A DNA stretch of 64,000 bases. It comes from Acidovorax sp. CCYZU-2555. Its GTDB lineage: Bacteria > Pseudomonadota > Gammaproteobacteria > Burkholderiales > Burkholderiaceae_C. The notes beneath the pieces are model-generated. The model was not told the DNA's origin. It did no database searches and saw only the letters and a list, made by a program, of their open reading frames with translations. Where the stretch lies: contig NZ_JAHCDD010000001.1 in the NCBI RefSeq assembly GCF_018413525.1, forward strand, positions 62,001-126,000, given 5' to 3'. The position numbers and the translations under genes are program-made. Below, piece by piece: positions 34,922-43,639 of this stretch (its first letter is position 1; each line of letters begins with the position of its first letter).

Positions 34922-34957
34922 CGGCCCGGGCGCTGACAAGGCGCCCGGGCCGTACTA
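34922..34957 (+). terminator. Strong intercistronic hairpin between binding protein and permease
   Basis: Twelve-base all-GC stem CGGCCCGGGCGC (34922-34933) / GCGCCCGGGCCG (34941-34952), loop TGACAAG, followed by TACTATTTTT. Acts as an attenuating terminator or as a 3' end that stabilises the upstream message. Confidence 0.7.
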
Positions 34958-34963
34958 TTTTTC

Positions 34964-36982
34964 ATGCTGGACTTCAGCTTCCTCGGCCAGCGCGCCGGCT
35001 TTCAGATCGCCGAAAGCCTGTGGACCGTGACCGCCGAACACCCCTATTGGCAGTTGATCGTCGCGGGCCTGGTCAACACCCTGACCGTCGCCGCGATCGC
35101 CATTCCCCTGGCCACGGCGCTGGGCCTGCTGCTGGGGGTCTTGCGCCTGTCGCGCCACCCGCTGCTGGCGCGCGTGCTGGCCTGCGTGGTCGAGCCGATT
35201 CGCAACACGCCCGTGCTGCTGCAGATGTTCATGTGGTACGCGCTGCTGCTGCAATTGCCCGTGGTGCGCGAAGCCTGGCAGCCGCTGCCCGGCGTCTACC
35301 TGTCCAATCGCGGCCTGGCCCTGCCCATGCTGCAGGGCGCGGTCTGGTGGCCGCTGTGGCTGCTGCTGCCTTGCGCCACGCTGTGGCGGCGCAGCCGCAG
35401 CCAGGCCGCGGTGTTCGCCGGCCTGGCGCTGCTGTGGGCCGTTGCCGCGCAGGATTACTCCGCGCTGCACTGGGACCTGCCGCGACTCGCGGGCCTGGGC
35501 CTGCGCGGCGGCTGGAGCCTGAGCCCCGAACTCACGACCTTGCTGCTGGGCCTGACGATTTTCCACGCGGTGTTCATTTCGGACGTGGTGCGCGGCGGCG
35601 TGCTGGCCGTTCCCTTGGGCCAGGTCAACGCGGGCCGCGCGCTGGGAATGAACGGCGTCACGCTCGCGCGTCAGGTGATCTACCCCTATGCGGTGCGCGT
35701 GGCCGTTCCGCCCTATGCCAACCAATGCCTGATGCTGATCAAGAACAGCACGCTGGCGATCGCCATCGGCTACCAGGAGCTGATGGCCATCGTGAACACC
35801 ACCATCACCCAGACCGGCCGCGCGATCGAAGGCATGACGCTGGCCATGGCGTTCTATGTGGTGCTGGGCGTACTGCTGGCGGCGGGCATTGCGCGCTACA
35901 ACGCGCATGTGAACCGCTACAGCGTCGACGGCGCGGGAACGCTGCGCCTGGGCCAGGTGCTGCGCCTGCCCGCGTTCAACGCCGCAGGCCTGTGGACCGG
36001 GCGCGCGCGCGCCGCGCTGACGCTGCTGCTGTCCGCGGCCACGCTGTGGCTGCTGTGGCGCGGCCTGCAGTGGGCGCTGCTCGACGCGGTCTGGAGCGCA
36101 AGCGCCGAAGCCTGCGCCCAGGCCACGGGCGCGTGCTGGGCCGTGGTCACGTACAACGCGCCGCTGCTGACCTTCGGCACGATAGCCCCCGAGCAACGGC
36201 CCCAGGCCGCGCTGGCCTGCGCCCTGCTCGCGGGCATGATCGTGGTGCTGATGCTGCCGCGCCTGGCCTTCCGATGGCGCGCGGCGCTGGTGGGCGCGGG
36301 CGCACTCGCCGTGGTGCTGGTGCTGGCCGGCGGCGCAGGACTCTGGCCCGCGCTGCCCGTCGTCGCCTGGGGCGGGCTGCTCGCGACGCTGGCCATGGCG
36401 CTGAGCGCCATCGTGCTGGCCTTGCCGCTGGCCGTGGCGCTGGCGCTGATGCGCCGCAGCGCTTCGCGCTGGCTGCGCTGGCCCGCGGGCGCGCTGGTCG
36501 ATGCGGTACGCAGCATTCCGCTGGTGGTGCAACTGCTCGTGGCGTCGTTCTGGATTCCGATCTTCGTCGGCGGCGACTGGTCCAGCGCGAAGTTCCAGCT
36601 CGCGCTGTTCGCCATCGTGCTGCACACCAGCTGCATGCTCGCCGAAGTGCTGCGCGGCGCGCTGCAGGCCGTGCCGCAAAGCCAGGGCATGGCGGCCAAG
36701 GCGCTGGGAATGCGCCCGGCGACGGTGCTGGCCGCGGTGGTGCTGCCCCAGGCGCGCGTGCTCGCCGCGCCGGCCGCGCTGGGCGTGTTTGTCGGCGCCG
36801 TCAAGGACACATCGTTGGTGGCGATCATCGGCGTGTTCGATGTGCTGGCCGCGGCCAAGACCGTGGTCGCCGACACCGCCTGGCGGCCCTATTTCGTCGA
36901 GGTCTATTGCTTCGTCGGACTGTTCTATCTGCTGATCTGCCTGCCGCTGTCGTGGCTTTCGCGCCGGCTGCCGCGGCATTGA
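34964..36982 (+). CDS. Fused two-domain amino-acid ABC transporter permease (AapQ-AapM in one chain)
   Basis: 672 residues holding two complete HisM-type permeases. First half about 1-330: [34 protein letters not shown] loop [20 protein letters not shown] (about 227-246), [15 protein letters not shown]. Second half about 335-672: [43 protein letters not shown] loop [20 protein letters not shown] (about 577-596), [16 protein letters not shown]. In characterised Aap/YhdX-YhdY systems these are two genes of about 380-400 codons each. Here no stop or frameshift separates them and the joint is a hydrophobic stretch. The expected ATPase gene (AapP/YhdZ) does not follow; thyA does. The energising subunit must be encoded elsewhere. 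Confidence 0.93.
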   Translation: MLDFSFLGQRAGFQIAESLWTVTAEHPYWQLIVAGLVNTLTVAAIAIPLATALGLLLGVLRLSRHPLLARVLACVVEPIRNTPVLLQMFMWYALLLQLPVVREAWQPLPGVYLSNRGLALPMLQGAVWWPLWLLLPCATLWRRSRSQAAVFAGLALLWAVAAQDYSALHWDLPRLAGLGLRGGWSLSPELTTLLLGLTIFHAVFISDVVRGGVLAVPLGQVNAGRALGMNGVTLARQVIYPYAVRVAVPPYANQCLMLIKNSTLAIAIGYQELMAIVNTTITQTGRAIEGMTLAMAFYVVLGVLLAAGIARYNAHVNRYSVDGAGTLRLGQVLRLPAFNAAGLWTGRARAALTLLLSAATLWLLWRGLQWALLDAVWSASAEACAQATGACWAVVTYNAPLLTFGTIAPEQRPQAALACALLAGMIVVLMLPRLAFRWRAALVGAGALAVVLVLAGGAGLWPALPVVAWGGLLATLAMALSAIVLALPLAVALALMRRSASRWLRWPAGALVDAVRSIPLVVQLLVASFWIPIFVGGDWSSAKFQLALFAIVLHTSCMLAEVLRGALQAVPQSQGMAAKALGMRPATVLAAVVLPQARVLAAPAALGVFVGAVKDTSLVAIIGVFDVLAAAKTVVADTAWRPYFVEVYCFVGLFYLLICLPLSWLSRRLPRH

Positions 36983-37046
36983 CCGACCCCAGGGCATTGC
37001 AGCCGCGCGCGTCGCCGCTGCGCGGCTTGCGCTACGATTCCGGCCT

Positions 37047-38033
37047 ATGAAACAGTATCTCGACCTCGTCCAGAACATCTTCGACAACGGCAGTTGGCAA
37101 GACAACCGCACGGGCGTTCGCACCCTGAGCCTGCCGGGAGCGATGCTCCGGTTCGACCTGCAGCAAGGCTTTCCCGCGGTCACGACCAAGAAGCTGGCCT
37201 TCAAATCGGCCGTGGGCGAACTCGTGGGTTTCATGCGCGCCTACCGCAGCGCCGCCGATTTCCGCGCGCTGGGCTGCAAGGTCTGGGACCAGAACGCCAA
37301 CGAGAACGCGCAGTGGCTGGCCAACCCCTACCGGCTGCAGGAAGATGATCTCGGCTCGGTCTACGGCGTGCAGTGGCGCCAATGGCCGGCCTACAAGCTG
37401 ATCGACGCCAGCGAACCCCAGGGCCAGGCCCAGGTCGCCGACGCGCTCTCCAAGGGCTATCAACAGATCGGCATGCTCGAAGCCGCGCCCGGCGCGCAGT
37501 CGGGCGTGCTGATGTACAAGGCCATTGACCAGCTGCGCCAGTGCCTGGACACCATCGTCAAGGACCCGGGCAACCGCCGCATCCTGTTCCACGGCTGGAA
37601 CTGGGCCCAGCTCGAGGAAATGGCCCTGCCCCCCTGCCATCTGCTCTACCAGTTCCTTGTCGACAAGAGCAAAGGCGAGATTTCGCTGTGCCTCTACATT
37701 CGCAGCAATGACGTGGGCCTGGGAACGCCGTTCAATCTGACCGAAGGCGCGGCGCTGCTGCACCTCGTGGGCCGCCTCACGGGCTACAAGCCGCGCTGGT
37801 TCACGTATTTCATCGGCGACGCGCATATCTACGAAAACCACGTCGACATGCTCAAGGAGCAGCTGACGCGCGAACCGTTCGAAGCGCCCAAGCTGGTGCT
37901 GTCGGACCGCATTCCCGACTACGCGGCGACGGGCAAGTACGAACCCGAATGGCTGGAAAAAGTCGAGCCCTCGGACTTCACGCTCGAAGGCTATCAGCAC
38001 CACGCGCATATCACGGCGCCCATGGCGGTCTGA
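37047..38033 (+). CDS. thyA: Thymidylate synthase
   Basis: 328 residues, longer than the 264 of E. coli because of an insertion around residues 110-165 seen in some proteobacterial enzymes. The catalytic Cys197 lies in [12 protein letters not shown]. The folate and dUMP sites are visible as [20 protein letters not shown], the substrate motif [20 protein letters not shown] and [13 protein letters not shown]. It methylates dUMP using 5,10-methylene-tetrahydrofolate and yields dihydrofolate, which the folA product (59845) recycles. It is not beside folA here, unlike in many proteobacteria. Confidence 0.97.
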   Translation: MKQYLDLVQNIFDNGSWQDNRTGVRTLSLPGAMLRFDLQQGFPAVTTKKLAFKSAVGELVGFMRAYRSAADFRALGCKVWDQNANENAQWLANPYRLQEDDLGSVYGVQWRQWPAYKLIDASEPQGQAQVADALSKGYQQIGMLEAAPGAQSGVLMYKAIDQLRQCLDTIVKDPGNRRILFHGWNWAQLEEMALPPCHLLYQFLVDKSKGEISLCLYIRSNDVGLGTPFNLTEGAALLHLVGRLTGYKPRWFTYFIGDAHIYENHVDMLKEQLTREPFEAPKLVLSDRIPDYAATGKYEPEWLEKVEPSDFTLEGYQHHAHITAPMAV

Positions 38034-38059
38034 GCCTGCGGCTTATCCGCAGCACAGGA

Positions 38060-38590
38060 ATGCGCTATCTGGTGATAGGCACAAGCGGCGCTGGCAAGTC
38101 GACTTTCGCCCAGGCGCTGGCGACCGCCACGAACGCCACTTATATCGAGCTCGACGCCCACTACTGGGGGCCCGACTGGCAGGCCGTACACCCCGAGCAG
38201 TTCAAACGCTCCGTGGTGGCCGCAACCCAGGGCGAACGTTGGGTCGCCGACGGCAACTACAGCGCCGTGCGCGACGACCTGTGGCCGCGCGCCACCCATG
38301 TGGTGTGGCTCAACTACGCACGGTCCACGGTGTTTTCGCGCGTGCTGTGGCGCACGCTGAGCCGCGGCCTGCTGCGCACCCGCCTGTACCAGGGCAACCG
38401 CGAATCGCTGCGCATGGCATTTCTGTCGAAGGACTCGATACTGCTGTGGTCCTGGACCACCTATGCGAAGAACCAGCAGAAATTCGCGGCGCTGCGCGCC
38501 CAGCCCGAGTTTGCACATCTGCAGTGGACCGAACTCACCCAGCCGGCGCAGGCCCAGGCCTTTCTTGCAGCAGCGGCCAAACATGGCTGA
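38060..38590 (+). CDS. P-loop nucleoside kinase-like protein (adenylate kinase / FlaR-like family)
   Basis: 176 residues from the ATG at 38060. Walker A GTSGAGKST (about 7-15), then the ELDAHYWGPDW motif and WVADGNYSAVRDDLWPRATHVVWLNY, which mark the small DNA topology modulation protein (FlaR)-related kinases. An Arg-rich LID-like region follows (RTLSRGLLRTRLYQGNRES). Substrate unknown; a nucleoside or nucleotide kinase role is plausible. Its last 8 bases overlap the next gene, so the pair is translationally coupled. Confidence 0.85.
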   Translation: MRYLVIGTSGAGKSTFAQALATATNATYIELDAHYWGPDWQAVHPEQFKRSVVAATQGERWVADGNYSAVRDDLWPRATHVVWLNYARSTVFSRVLWRTLSRGLLRTRLYQGNRESLRMAFLSKDSILLWSWTTYAKNQQKFAALRAQPEFAHLQWTELTQPAQAQAFLAAAAKHG

Positions 38591-38987
38591 GCCGTATCTG
38601 GGCAGCTGCCTGTGCGCGAGGGTTCGCTACGAAGTGCGCGCCCAGCCCAAGGCCGTCACCCATTGCCATTGCAGCCAATGCCAAAAGGGCCATGGCGCGG
38701 CATTCGCCACCTATGGCGCGGTGGCACGCAGCGACTTGCACATCATCAGCGGCGCGCTGGATATCAAGTCCTACGCCTCGTCCGAGCAGGTGCTGCGGCA
38801 GTTTTGCGGCCACTGCGGTGCATCGCTTTTCTGGTCCAGAACCCAGGGCGACTGGAGCGACTGGATCTGCTTTTCGCTGGGCACGCTGGATTCGCGCTTC
38901 ACGCCGCCAAAGCAAAAGCATGCCCACCTCGAGTCCCGCGCACCTTGGTGCAACTATCGCGCGCCAGCTGACACGCTGACCGACTGA
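38583..38987 (+). CDS. GFA (glutathione-dependent formaldehyde-activating) family protein
   Basis: 134 residues from the ATG at 38583, inside the end of the preceding gene. Zinc-binding pattern of the Mss4-like GFA fold: GSCLCARVRYEV, THCHCSQCQKGHGAAFATY and FCGHCGASLFW supply at least seven Cys. The name-giving reaction, formation of S-hydroxymethylglutathione, has been questioned for the family, so function is open. Convergent with the TPP enzyme, only 6 bases between stops. Confidence 0.92.
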   Translation: MAEPYLGSCLCARVRYEVRAQPKAVTHCHCSQCQKGHGAAFATYGAVARSDLHIISGALDIKSYASSEQVLRQFCGHCGASLFWSRTQGDWSDWICFSLGTLDSRFTPPKQKHAHLESRAPWCNYRAPADTLTD

Positions 38988-38993
38988 AGCCGG

Positions 38994-40535
38994 TCAGATC
39001 ATCAGCTCGATAAGGAAAGGCCCGCTTTTCGCGAAGCTGGCCTTCATCAGCACCGCGAGCTCGTCGAGCGTCGTCGCGCGCGCGGCTTCCACGCCCATGC
39101 CGTTGGCGAGCTTGGTCCATTCGATCGATGGATTGCCCAGGTCCAGCATGCTCATCGCGGTCTCGCCCGGCGTCGCGCCCACATTCGCGTACTCGCCGAT
39201 CAGGATGTTGTACTTGCTGTTGTTGAGAATGATGGTGGTCACCGGCAACTGCTCGCGCGCCTGGGTCCACAGCGACTGCAGCGAGTACATGGCCGAGCCG
39301 TCGGCCTGCAGGTTGATGACGCGGCGCTGCTTGTTGGCCCCCAGGGCCGCGCCCGTGGCCACGGGCATGCCGTCGCCGATGGCGCCGCCGGCCAGGTGCA
39401 GCCAGTCGTGCGCTGGCGCGGCATGCGTGAACTTGTAGAAGCCGCGGCCGTAGGAGACGCTTTCGTCCGAGATGATGGCGTTGTCGGGCATCAGCGCGGC
39501 CAGCGTCTGCGCCAGGCCTTCGGGCGTGGGCGCGCCGGTCGCGGCTTCGGGGCGCGGGCCGGGATCGGGAATCGCGGCTGCGGGCGCATTGAGTGCCTTG
39601 ACCAGGCCGCGCAGCGCTTCGACCGCGTCCTGATCGGGGCGCGACAGCACGTGGAACTGCGCCTGCGGGTCGGCCTGCTCGGACGGCATGCCGGGGTAAC
39701 CGAAGAAGCCCACGGGCGGGGTCGCGTTCACCAGGATGATGTGCTTGAACTCGGCCAGCGCCTTGATGGCCAGGCCCATCGCATAGGGCACGCGCTCGAG
39801 TTGCAGGCGGCCGCGGCCGCGCGCGAGGTGGGAGCTCGCATAGCTGGCCATCACGCTCGCGCCCGTGGCGCGGGCGACGCGCCAGGCCAGGGCCTGGGCT
39901 TCGGCGAGCACGCCGGGGCCGGCCAGAAGGATGAGTACATCGCGCTGATCGCGCAGCGTGCGCGCGGCCTGCTCGATGGCGCCAGCGTCGATCGCGGGCG
40001 GCGCGGGCACGGCGAAAGGCGCGCCGACGACGCCGCCCTCTTCCCACGACACGTCGGCCGGCAGGATCAAGGTGGCGACCTGGCCCGGATAGACCTGCGC
40101 CGCGCGCACGGCTTCGGCGGCGTCGCGGCCGAGCTCGGCGCTGCTGGTGCTGGTGCGCACCCAGGCGGAGACGGTCTGCGCCATGCCCGTGGTGTCCGCG
40201 GTCAGCGCGGCGTCGAATGGACGGTGGTAGATGGCCTGATCGCCCACGATGTTGACGATGCCGCTGCGCGCGCGCCGCGCGTTGTGCAGGTTGGCCATGC
40301 CGTTGGCCAGGCCAGGGCCGCAGTGCAGCAGCGTGCAGGCGGGCTTGCGCGCGATGCGGTAGTAGCCGTCGGCCATGCCCGTCACCACGTTCTCCTGCAG
40401 GCCCAGCACGCACTTCATGCCGGGCACCTGATCGAGTGCCGCGACGAAATGCATCTCGCTCGTTCCCGGGTTGGCGAAGCAGGTGTCCACCCCCGCGGCC
40501 AGCAATGTCTTCACCAGGCTCTTTGCACCATTCAT
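38994..40535 (-). CDS. Thiamine-diphosphate enzyme, benzoylformate decarboxylase / acetolactate synthase-like
   Basis: 513 residues. The start is taken at the second Met (MNGAKSL, 40535) because AGGAGG lies 9 bases before it, whereas it touches the first Met directly. N-terminal pyrimidine-binding domain with the catalytic Glu in VLGLQENVVTGMADGYY, central domain about 190-320, C-terminal TPP domain with ADGSAMYSLQSLWTQAREQ and ILNNSKYNIL, closely matching benzoylformate decarboxylase. It should decarboxylate a 2-oxoacid. A small regulatory subunit (IlvH) is absent, so a role in branched-chain synthesis is unlikely. The MFS gene lies 37 bases upstream on the same strand and the two are probably one operon. 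Confidence 0.88.
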   Translation of the reverse strand: MNGAKSLVKTLLAAGVDTCFANPGTSEMHFVAALDQVPGMKCVLGLQENVVTGMADGYYRIARKPACTLLHCGPGLANGMANLHNARRARSGIVNIVGDQAIYHRPFDAALTADTTGMAQTVSAWVRTSTSSAELGRDAAEAVRAAQVYPGQVATLILPADVSWEEGGVVGAPFAVPAPPAIDAGAIEQAARTLRDQRDVLILLAGPGVLAEAQALAWRVARATGASVMASYASSHLARGRGRLQLERVPYAMGLAIKALAEFKHIILVNATPPVGFFGYPGMPSEQADPQAQFHVLSRPDQDAVEALRGLVKALNAPAAAIPDPGPRPEAATGAPTPEGLAQTLAALMPDNAIISDESVSYGRGFYKFTHAAPAHDWLHLAGGAIGDGMPVATGAALGANKQRRVINLQADGSAMYSLQSLWTQAREQLPVTTIILNNSKYNILIGEYANVGATPGETAMSMLDLGNPSIEWTKLANGMGVEAARATTLDELAVLMKASFAKSGPFLIELMI

Positions 40536-40572
40536 CTTGTCCATCCTCCTAGATAACTTCGATCCAAAAACC

Positions 40573-41805
40573 TCAGGCCGCGGGCTTGGCGCTCGCGGCC
40601 GCCGCACGTGCCATCGACGGACTGAGCATATAGGCAGCGATGCCGACCAGGACCATCGCGCAGGCAAAGCCGAAGATCCGCGTGTAGGCGGCTTCGGGCG
40701 CCGCGCCGCTGGACAGGTTGGCGTCGGCAATCAGGCCGAAGATCCAGGCCGTGGCCGCGGAGCCCAGAAACACAAAGGTATTGAGCAGGCCCAGGCCGCG
40801 CCCGCGCACTTCCGGCGCGAGCAGCAGTCGCCCATGCGCCATCACCAGGGGATGGAGCACGCCTATGCTGGCCAGCAGCGCCAGCAGGGGAATGTCGAGC
40901 AGCACGCCCACGCCGGGCATCAGCACCAGTGCGCTGCCCGCGGCCAGGGCGGCCAGCGCCCAGGCCAGCACCGTCTGCCGCACCGAGGAGCGGTGAACGA
41001 ACCAGGGCAGCGCCGCGGCGGCGCTGATGGCCGCCAGGCTCAGAACGGCCAGCGCCAGTCCGCGCGCGCCCGCGCTCAGGCCGAAGACATCGGCCAGATA
41101 AGGGCCGCCCCAGGAATTGCGAAAGGTCGTGCCCACGGCCAGGGCCATGCACATCGGAATCAAGGTCCACAGCGCGGGAATGAACAGCAGCCGGCCGCTG
41201 GCGCGCAGCATCGCGCCCGTCCCTTCCTGCTGGGCCTGGGCATTGCCGCTGTCCTTCACCTGGGTGGCGACGAAGTAGCAGGCCACGGCCATCAGCAGGC
41301 CAGCCACGAAAATGGGCGGCCGCCAGCCAAACGCATGGATGGCCCAGCCCAGCGGCGCGGTCGCGCACAACGCACCGATCATGCCGGCCGCGTTGGCACG
41401 GCTGACCGAAGTGGCGAACTGGTGGGGCGGCAGCGCATCGGCGGCGAAATGCATCAGCCCCATGAACACCGGCGCGCAGGCCAGGCCCAGCCCCACCTGG
41501 GCCAGCATCGCCGTGGGGCCGTTGGGCGCGAGAGCGAACAGCGCGGCCGAGACCACGCCCACGGACAGCAGCCAGCGCGTGGGCGCGCCCACGCCGTATC
41601 TGTCGAACGCCATGCCGACAGGAATCTGGGCGATGCCGAAGGACAGGAAGAAGCACGATGACAGCATGCCGAAACCGGCCGGAGACAGCTGCAGATCGCT
41701 CTGCACTTCAGGCGCCATGACGGCCAGGCAACTGCGAAAGAACTGGCTCAGCGTGAGCGCGAAGGTCAGCGCGGCGAGCGCGCGAACGGAGGAACGGGTG
41801 TCCAT
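40573..41805 (-). CDS. MFS transporter
   Basis: 410 residues with about 12 membrane segments. The first intracellular loop carries the MFS motif in the form GMAFDRYGVGAPTRWL, and loop 2 is short. Segment pattern resembles anion or organic-acid porters (ACS-like), with VMAPEVQSDLQLSPAGFGML in the first periplasmic loop region. Gene order suggests it imports the substrate of the adjacent TPP enzyme or of the LeuCD-like pair; sequence alone does not tell. Confidence 0.9.
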   Translation of the reverse strand: MDTRSSVRALAALTFALTLSQFFRSCLAVMAPEVQSDLQLSPAGFGMLSSCFFLSFGIAQIPVGMAFDRYGVGAPTRWLLSVGVVSAALFALAPNGPTAMLAQVGLGLACAPVFMGLMHFAADALPPHQFATSVSRANAAGMIGALCATAPLGWAIHAFGWRPPIFVAGLLMAVACYFVATQVKDSGNAQAQQEGTGAMLRASGRLLFIPALWTLIPMCMALAVGTTFRNSWGGPYLADVFGLSAGARGLALAVLSLAAISAAAALPWFVHRSSVRQTVLAWALAALAAGSALVLMPGVGVLLDIPLLALLASIGVLHPLVMAHGRLLLAPEVRGRGLGLLNTFVFLGSAATAWIFGLIADANLSSGAAPEAAYTRIFGFACAMVLVGIAAYMLSPSMARAAAASAKPAA

Positions 41806-41880
41806 ACTGGGATTTTTTGATTGACGGAGAGTCGCCGCTGCGGCCTGCGCTGCATCCTACCCAGATCCTGGCCCCGCACC

Positions 41881-42255
41881 TCACTCCAAGGCGACAAGTT
41901 CGAAGTCAAAGTGCCGGTGCTGGCGGGCGTAGGTGTCGCGGGTCTGCTCGAGAATGTCCTGCAATATGGCGAAGGCCTGGGGATTGTGCCGGGCCAGCGC
42001 GCCCGCGCCGGCGAAAGTCAGCGTCAGCGGGAAGGCGAACACCGGGCTCGTTCCCCATATGCCGCCCGAATGCAGGTTCAGCATGCAATCGAACAGCGCG
42101 TCCCAGTTCATGCCCCAGCCCTGCTCCTCGCCCGCGCGCACCGGGTGGTTGCCACCCGGCCCGCCCAGGCACAGCGCCGCGCCAATGGCCGAAAGGATCT
42201 GGGCCTTCTGCGTCATGCCGCCGAGGTCTATGGTCAGTTGGGTGCCTGGAGTCAT
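41881..42255 (-). CDS. Barstar family protein (ribonuclease inhibitor-like)
   Basis: 124 residues from the ATG at 42255, which has GGAGAA 8 bases upstream. The core pattern of barstar is clear: LTIDLGGMTQKAQILSAIG, then WGMNWDALFDCMLNL, aligning with the barstar helix-2 block YGENLDALWDCL and keeping both aspartates that contact the nuclease active site. An insertion (GGPGGNHPVRAGEEQG) lengthens it beyond the 89 residues of the Bacillus protein. Barstar folds bind and block barnase-type RNases inside the cell. No nuclease gene is next to it; the upstream neighbour is a GNAT acetyltransferase, 29 bases away on the same strand. Confidence 0.8.
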   Translation of the reverse strand: MTPGTQLTIDLGGMTQKAQILSAIGAALCLGGPGGNHPVRAGEEQGWGMNWDALFDCMLNLHSGGIWGTSPVFAFPLTLTFAGAGALARHNPQAFAILQDILEQTRDTYARQHRHFDFELVALE

Positions 42256-42284
42256 GCGTGCATTCTCCTCCACGGCCTGGCGGG

Positions 42285-42908
42285 TCAGGCGATGATGGGA
42301 ACCTGCGGCGCGGCGTCGGCCGGCAGGTGGCCGGTCAGCCGCGGATCGACCTGCACTTCGACGCGCACCGCGCAGGGTGTGAAGCCGGCCTTGATGTAAA
42401 AGCGCAGCGCCGAAGGATGGTCGTAGGTACAGGTATGCACCCACATGCGCGTGATGGGACGCGCCCAGGCCAGCGCGATGGCCTGGTTCATCAGGGCCCG
42501 CCCCAGGCCTTTGCCGGTGCACTCGGGCGTCAGGCCCAGAAAGGTCAGCTCGCACTGGCCCTTGTCGCGAAAATCGAGTTCCAGAATGCCCACATCCTGG
42601 TCAGCTTGGCGAACGATATGCACCTCGACATCAGGATGGGAAAGAATGCGCGTCAACTCGTCGTCGGCCATGAAGAGGCGTGAATACCAGAGCCAGTCGG
42701 CACCGACCTTGCGAAACAGCGCGCGATAGGCATCGATGCCCATGCGGGCCGCGGGTGCAAGCGAAAAGCCCGCAGGCAGTGCGGTGTCCGAGGGCGCGGG
42801 CGCGGGCGCGGGCGGGCGCAGCATCTCGAGGTCGGTGACCACGCTGGCGATATGACCCGGGGCGACATCGGTGTAGCCGAGGGGGACGAAAAGGCGGTTG
42901 GCGTTCAT
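42285..42908 (-). CDS. GNAT family N-acetyltransferase
   Basis: 207 residues. Acetyl-CoA motif A is visible as FLGLTPECTGKGLGRALMN (about 128-146), giving the Gln/Arg-x-x-Gly-x-Gly/Ala pattern in the form TGKGLG, followed by motif B HTCTYDHPSALRFYIKAGF. The N-terminal 60 residues are Pro/Ala-rich and specific to this protein. Acceptor substrate unknown. It could form a unit with the barstar-like gene 29 bases downstream. Confidence 0.9.
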   Translation of the reverse strand: MNANRLFVPLGYTDVAPGHIASVVTDLEMLRPPAPAPAPSDTALPAGFSLAPAARMGIDAYRALFRKVGADWLWYSRLFMADDELTRILSHPDVEVHIVRQADQDVGILELDFRDKGQCELTFLGLTPECTGKGLGRALMNQAIALAWARPITRMWVHTCTYDHPSALRFYIKAGFTPCAVRVEVQVDPRLTGHLPADAAPQVPIIA

Positions 42909-42988
42909 GTTTCAAAAGAATGGAGGGCGCAGCCGGGCGATCGTACGCCGGGATCGAAAGCTACGCGCGCCTTGCGACCCCCTGCGAC

Positions 42989-43639
42989 TCAGCTCTCGCC
43001 GGCGCGCAATGCGGCCATCGTGCGCGCCGCCACATCCTTGACCCAGGGCTGGGCCTGCCAGTGGCGCGCGGCGAAGGCCTCGATTTGCTTCTCGTAAGTC
43101 ATCGACAGCCCGATCACGTCCAGGCCTTCGAGCTGCATGCGCTGGTGGCGCGCCGACAGCGTGAAGCCTGCGTCGACACTCGCGCTGCGCACGCGCAGGT
43201 GCTCGATATCGATCGCGATCTCCGCGGTCTCGGGCCGTTTGGCATCGGCCATCATCGCCGCGATATCGGCCTCGGGCAGCATCACCAGCAGCAGCTGGTT
43301 GTTCATCGCATTCGAGTAGAAGATTTCGCCGAAGCTCGGCGCGATCACGGCCTGGATGCCGAACTGCTGCAGCCCCCAGACCGCGTGCTCGCGGCTGGAG
43401 CCGCAGCCGAAATTCGCGCCGGCGACGAGAATTTCAGTGCCCGCGCGTTCGGGGCGGTTGAGCACGAAATCCGCGCGCATGAGCCCTTGGGCGTCGTGGC
43501 GCAGGTCGTACAGCAAGCCCTTGTCCAGCCCGGCCTTGTCGATGCCGTGCAGGAACTGCTTGGGCATGATCTGGTCGGTGTCGAGGTTCTCGATGGGCAG
43601 CGCGGCGGCCTTGCCGGAAAGAATGTTGAGCTTACGCAT
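42989..43639 (-). CDS. 3-isopropylmalate dehydratase small subunit-like (LeuD)
   Basis: 216 residues. IENLDTDQIMPKQFL and the swivel-domain loop FGCGSSREHAVWGLQQFG are LeuD hallmarks. It forms a heterodimer with the large subunit encoded upstream; the two frames overlap by 8 bases (43632-43639). Together they would isomerise or hydrate a 2- or 3-hydroxy acid. No leuB follows, which is unusual for the biosynthetic pair; see the large subunit. Confidence 0.92.
   Translation of the reverse strand: MRKLNILSGKAAALPIENLDTDQIMPKQFLHGIDKAGLDKGLLYDLRHDAQGLMRADFVLNRPERAGTEILVAGANFGCGSSREHAVWGLQQFGIQAVIAPSFGEIFYSNAMNNQLLLVMLPEADIAAMMADAKRPETAEIAIDIEHLRVRSASVDAGFTLSARHQRMQLEGLDVIGLSMTYEKQIEAFAARHWQAQPWVKDVAARTMAALRAGES

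Noticed and set aside
40536-40544. First in-frame Met (MDK) as start of the TPP enzyme
   Set aside because: The AGGAGG site touches this ATG directly, while it is at ideal distance from the second ATG at 40535.
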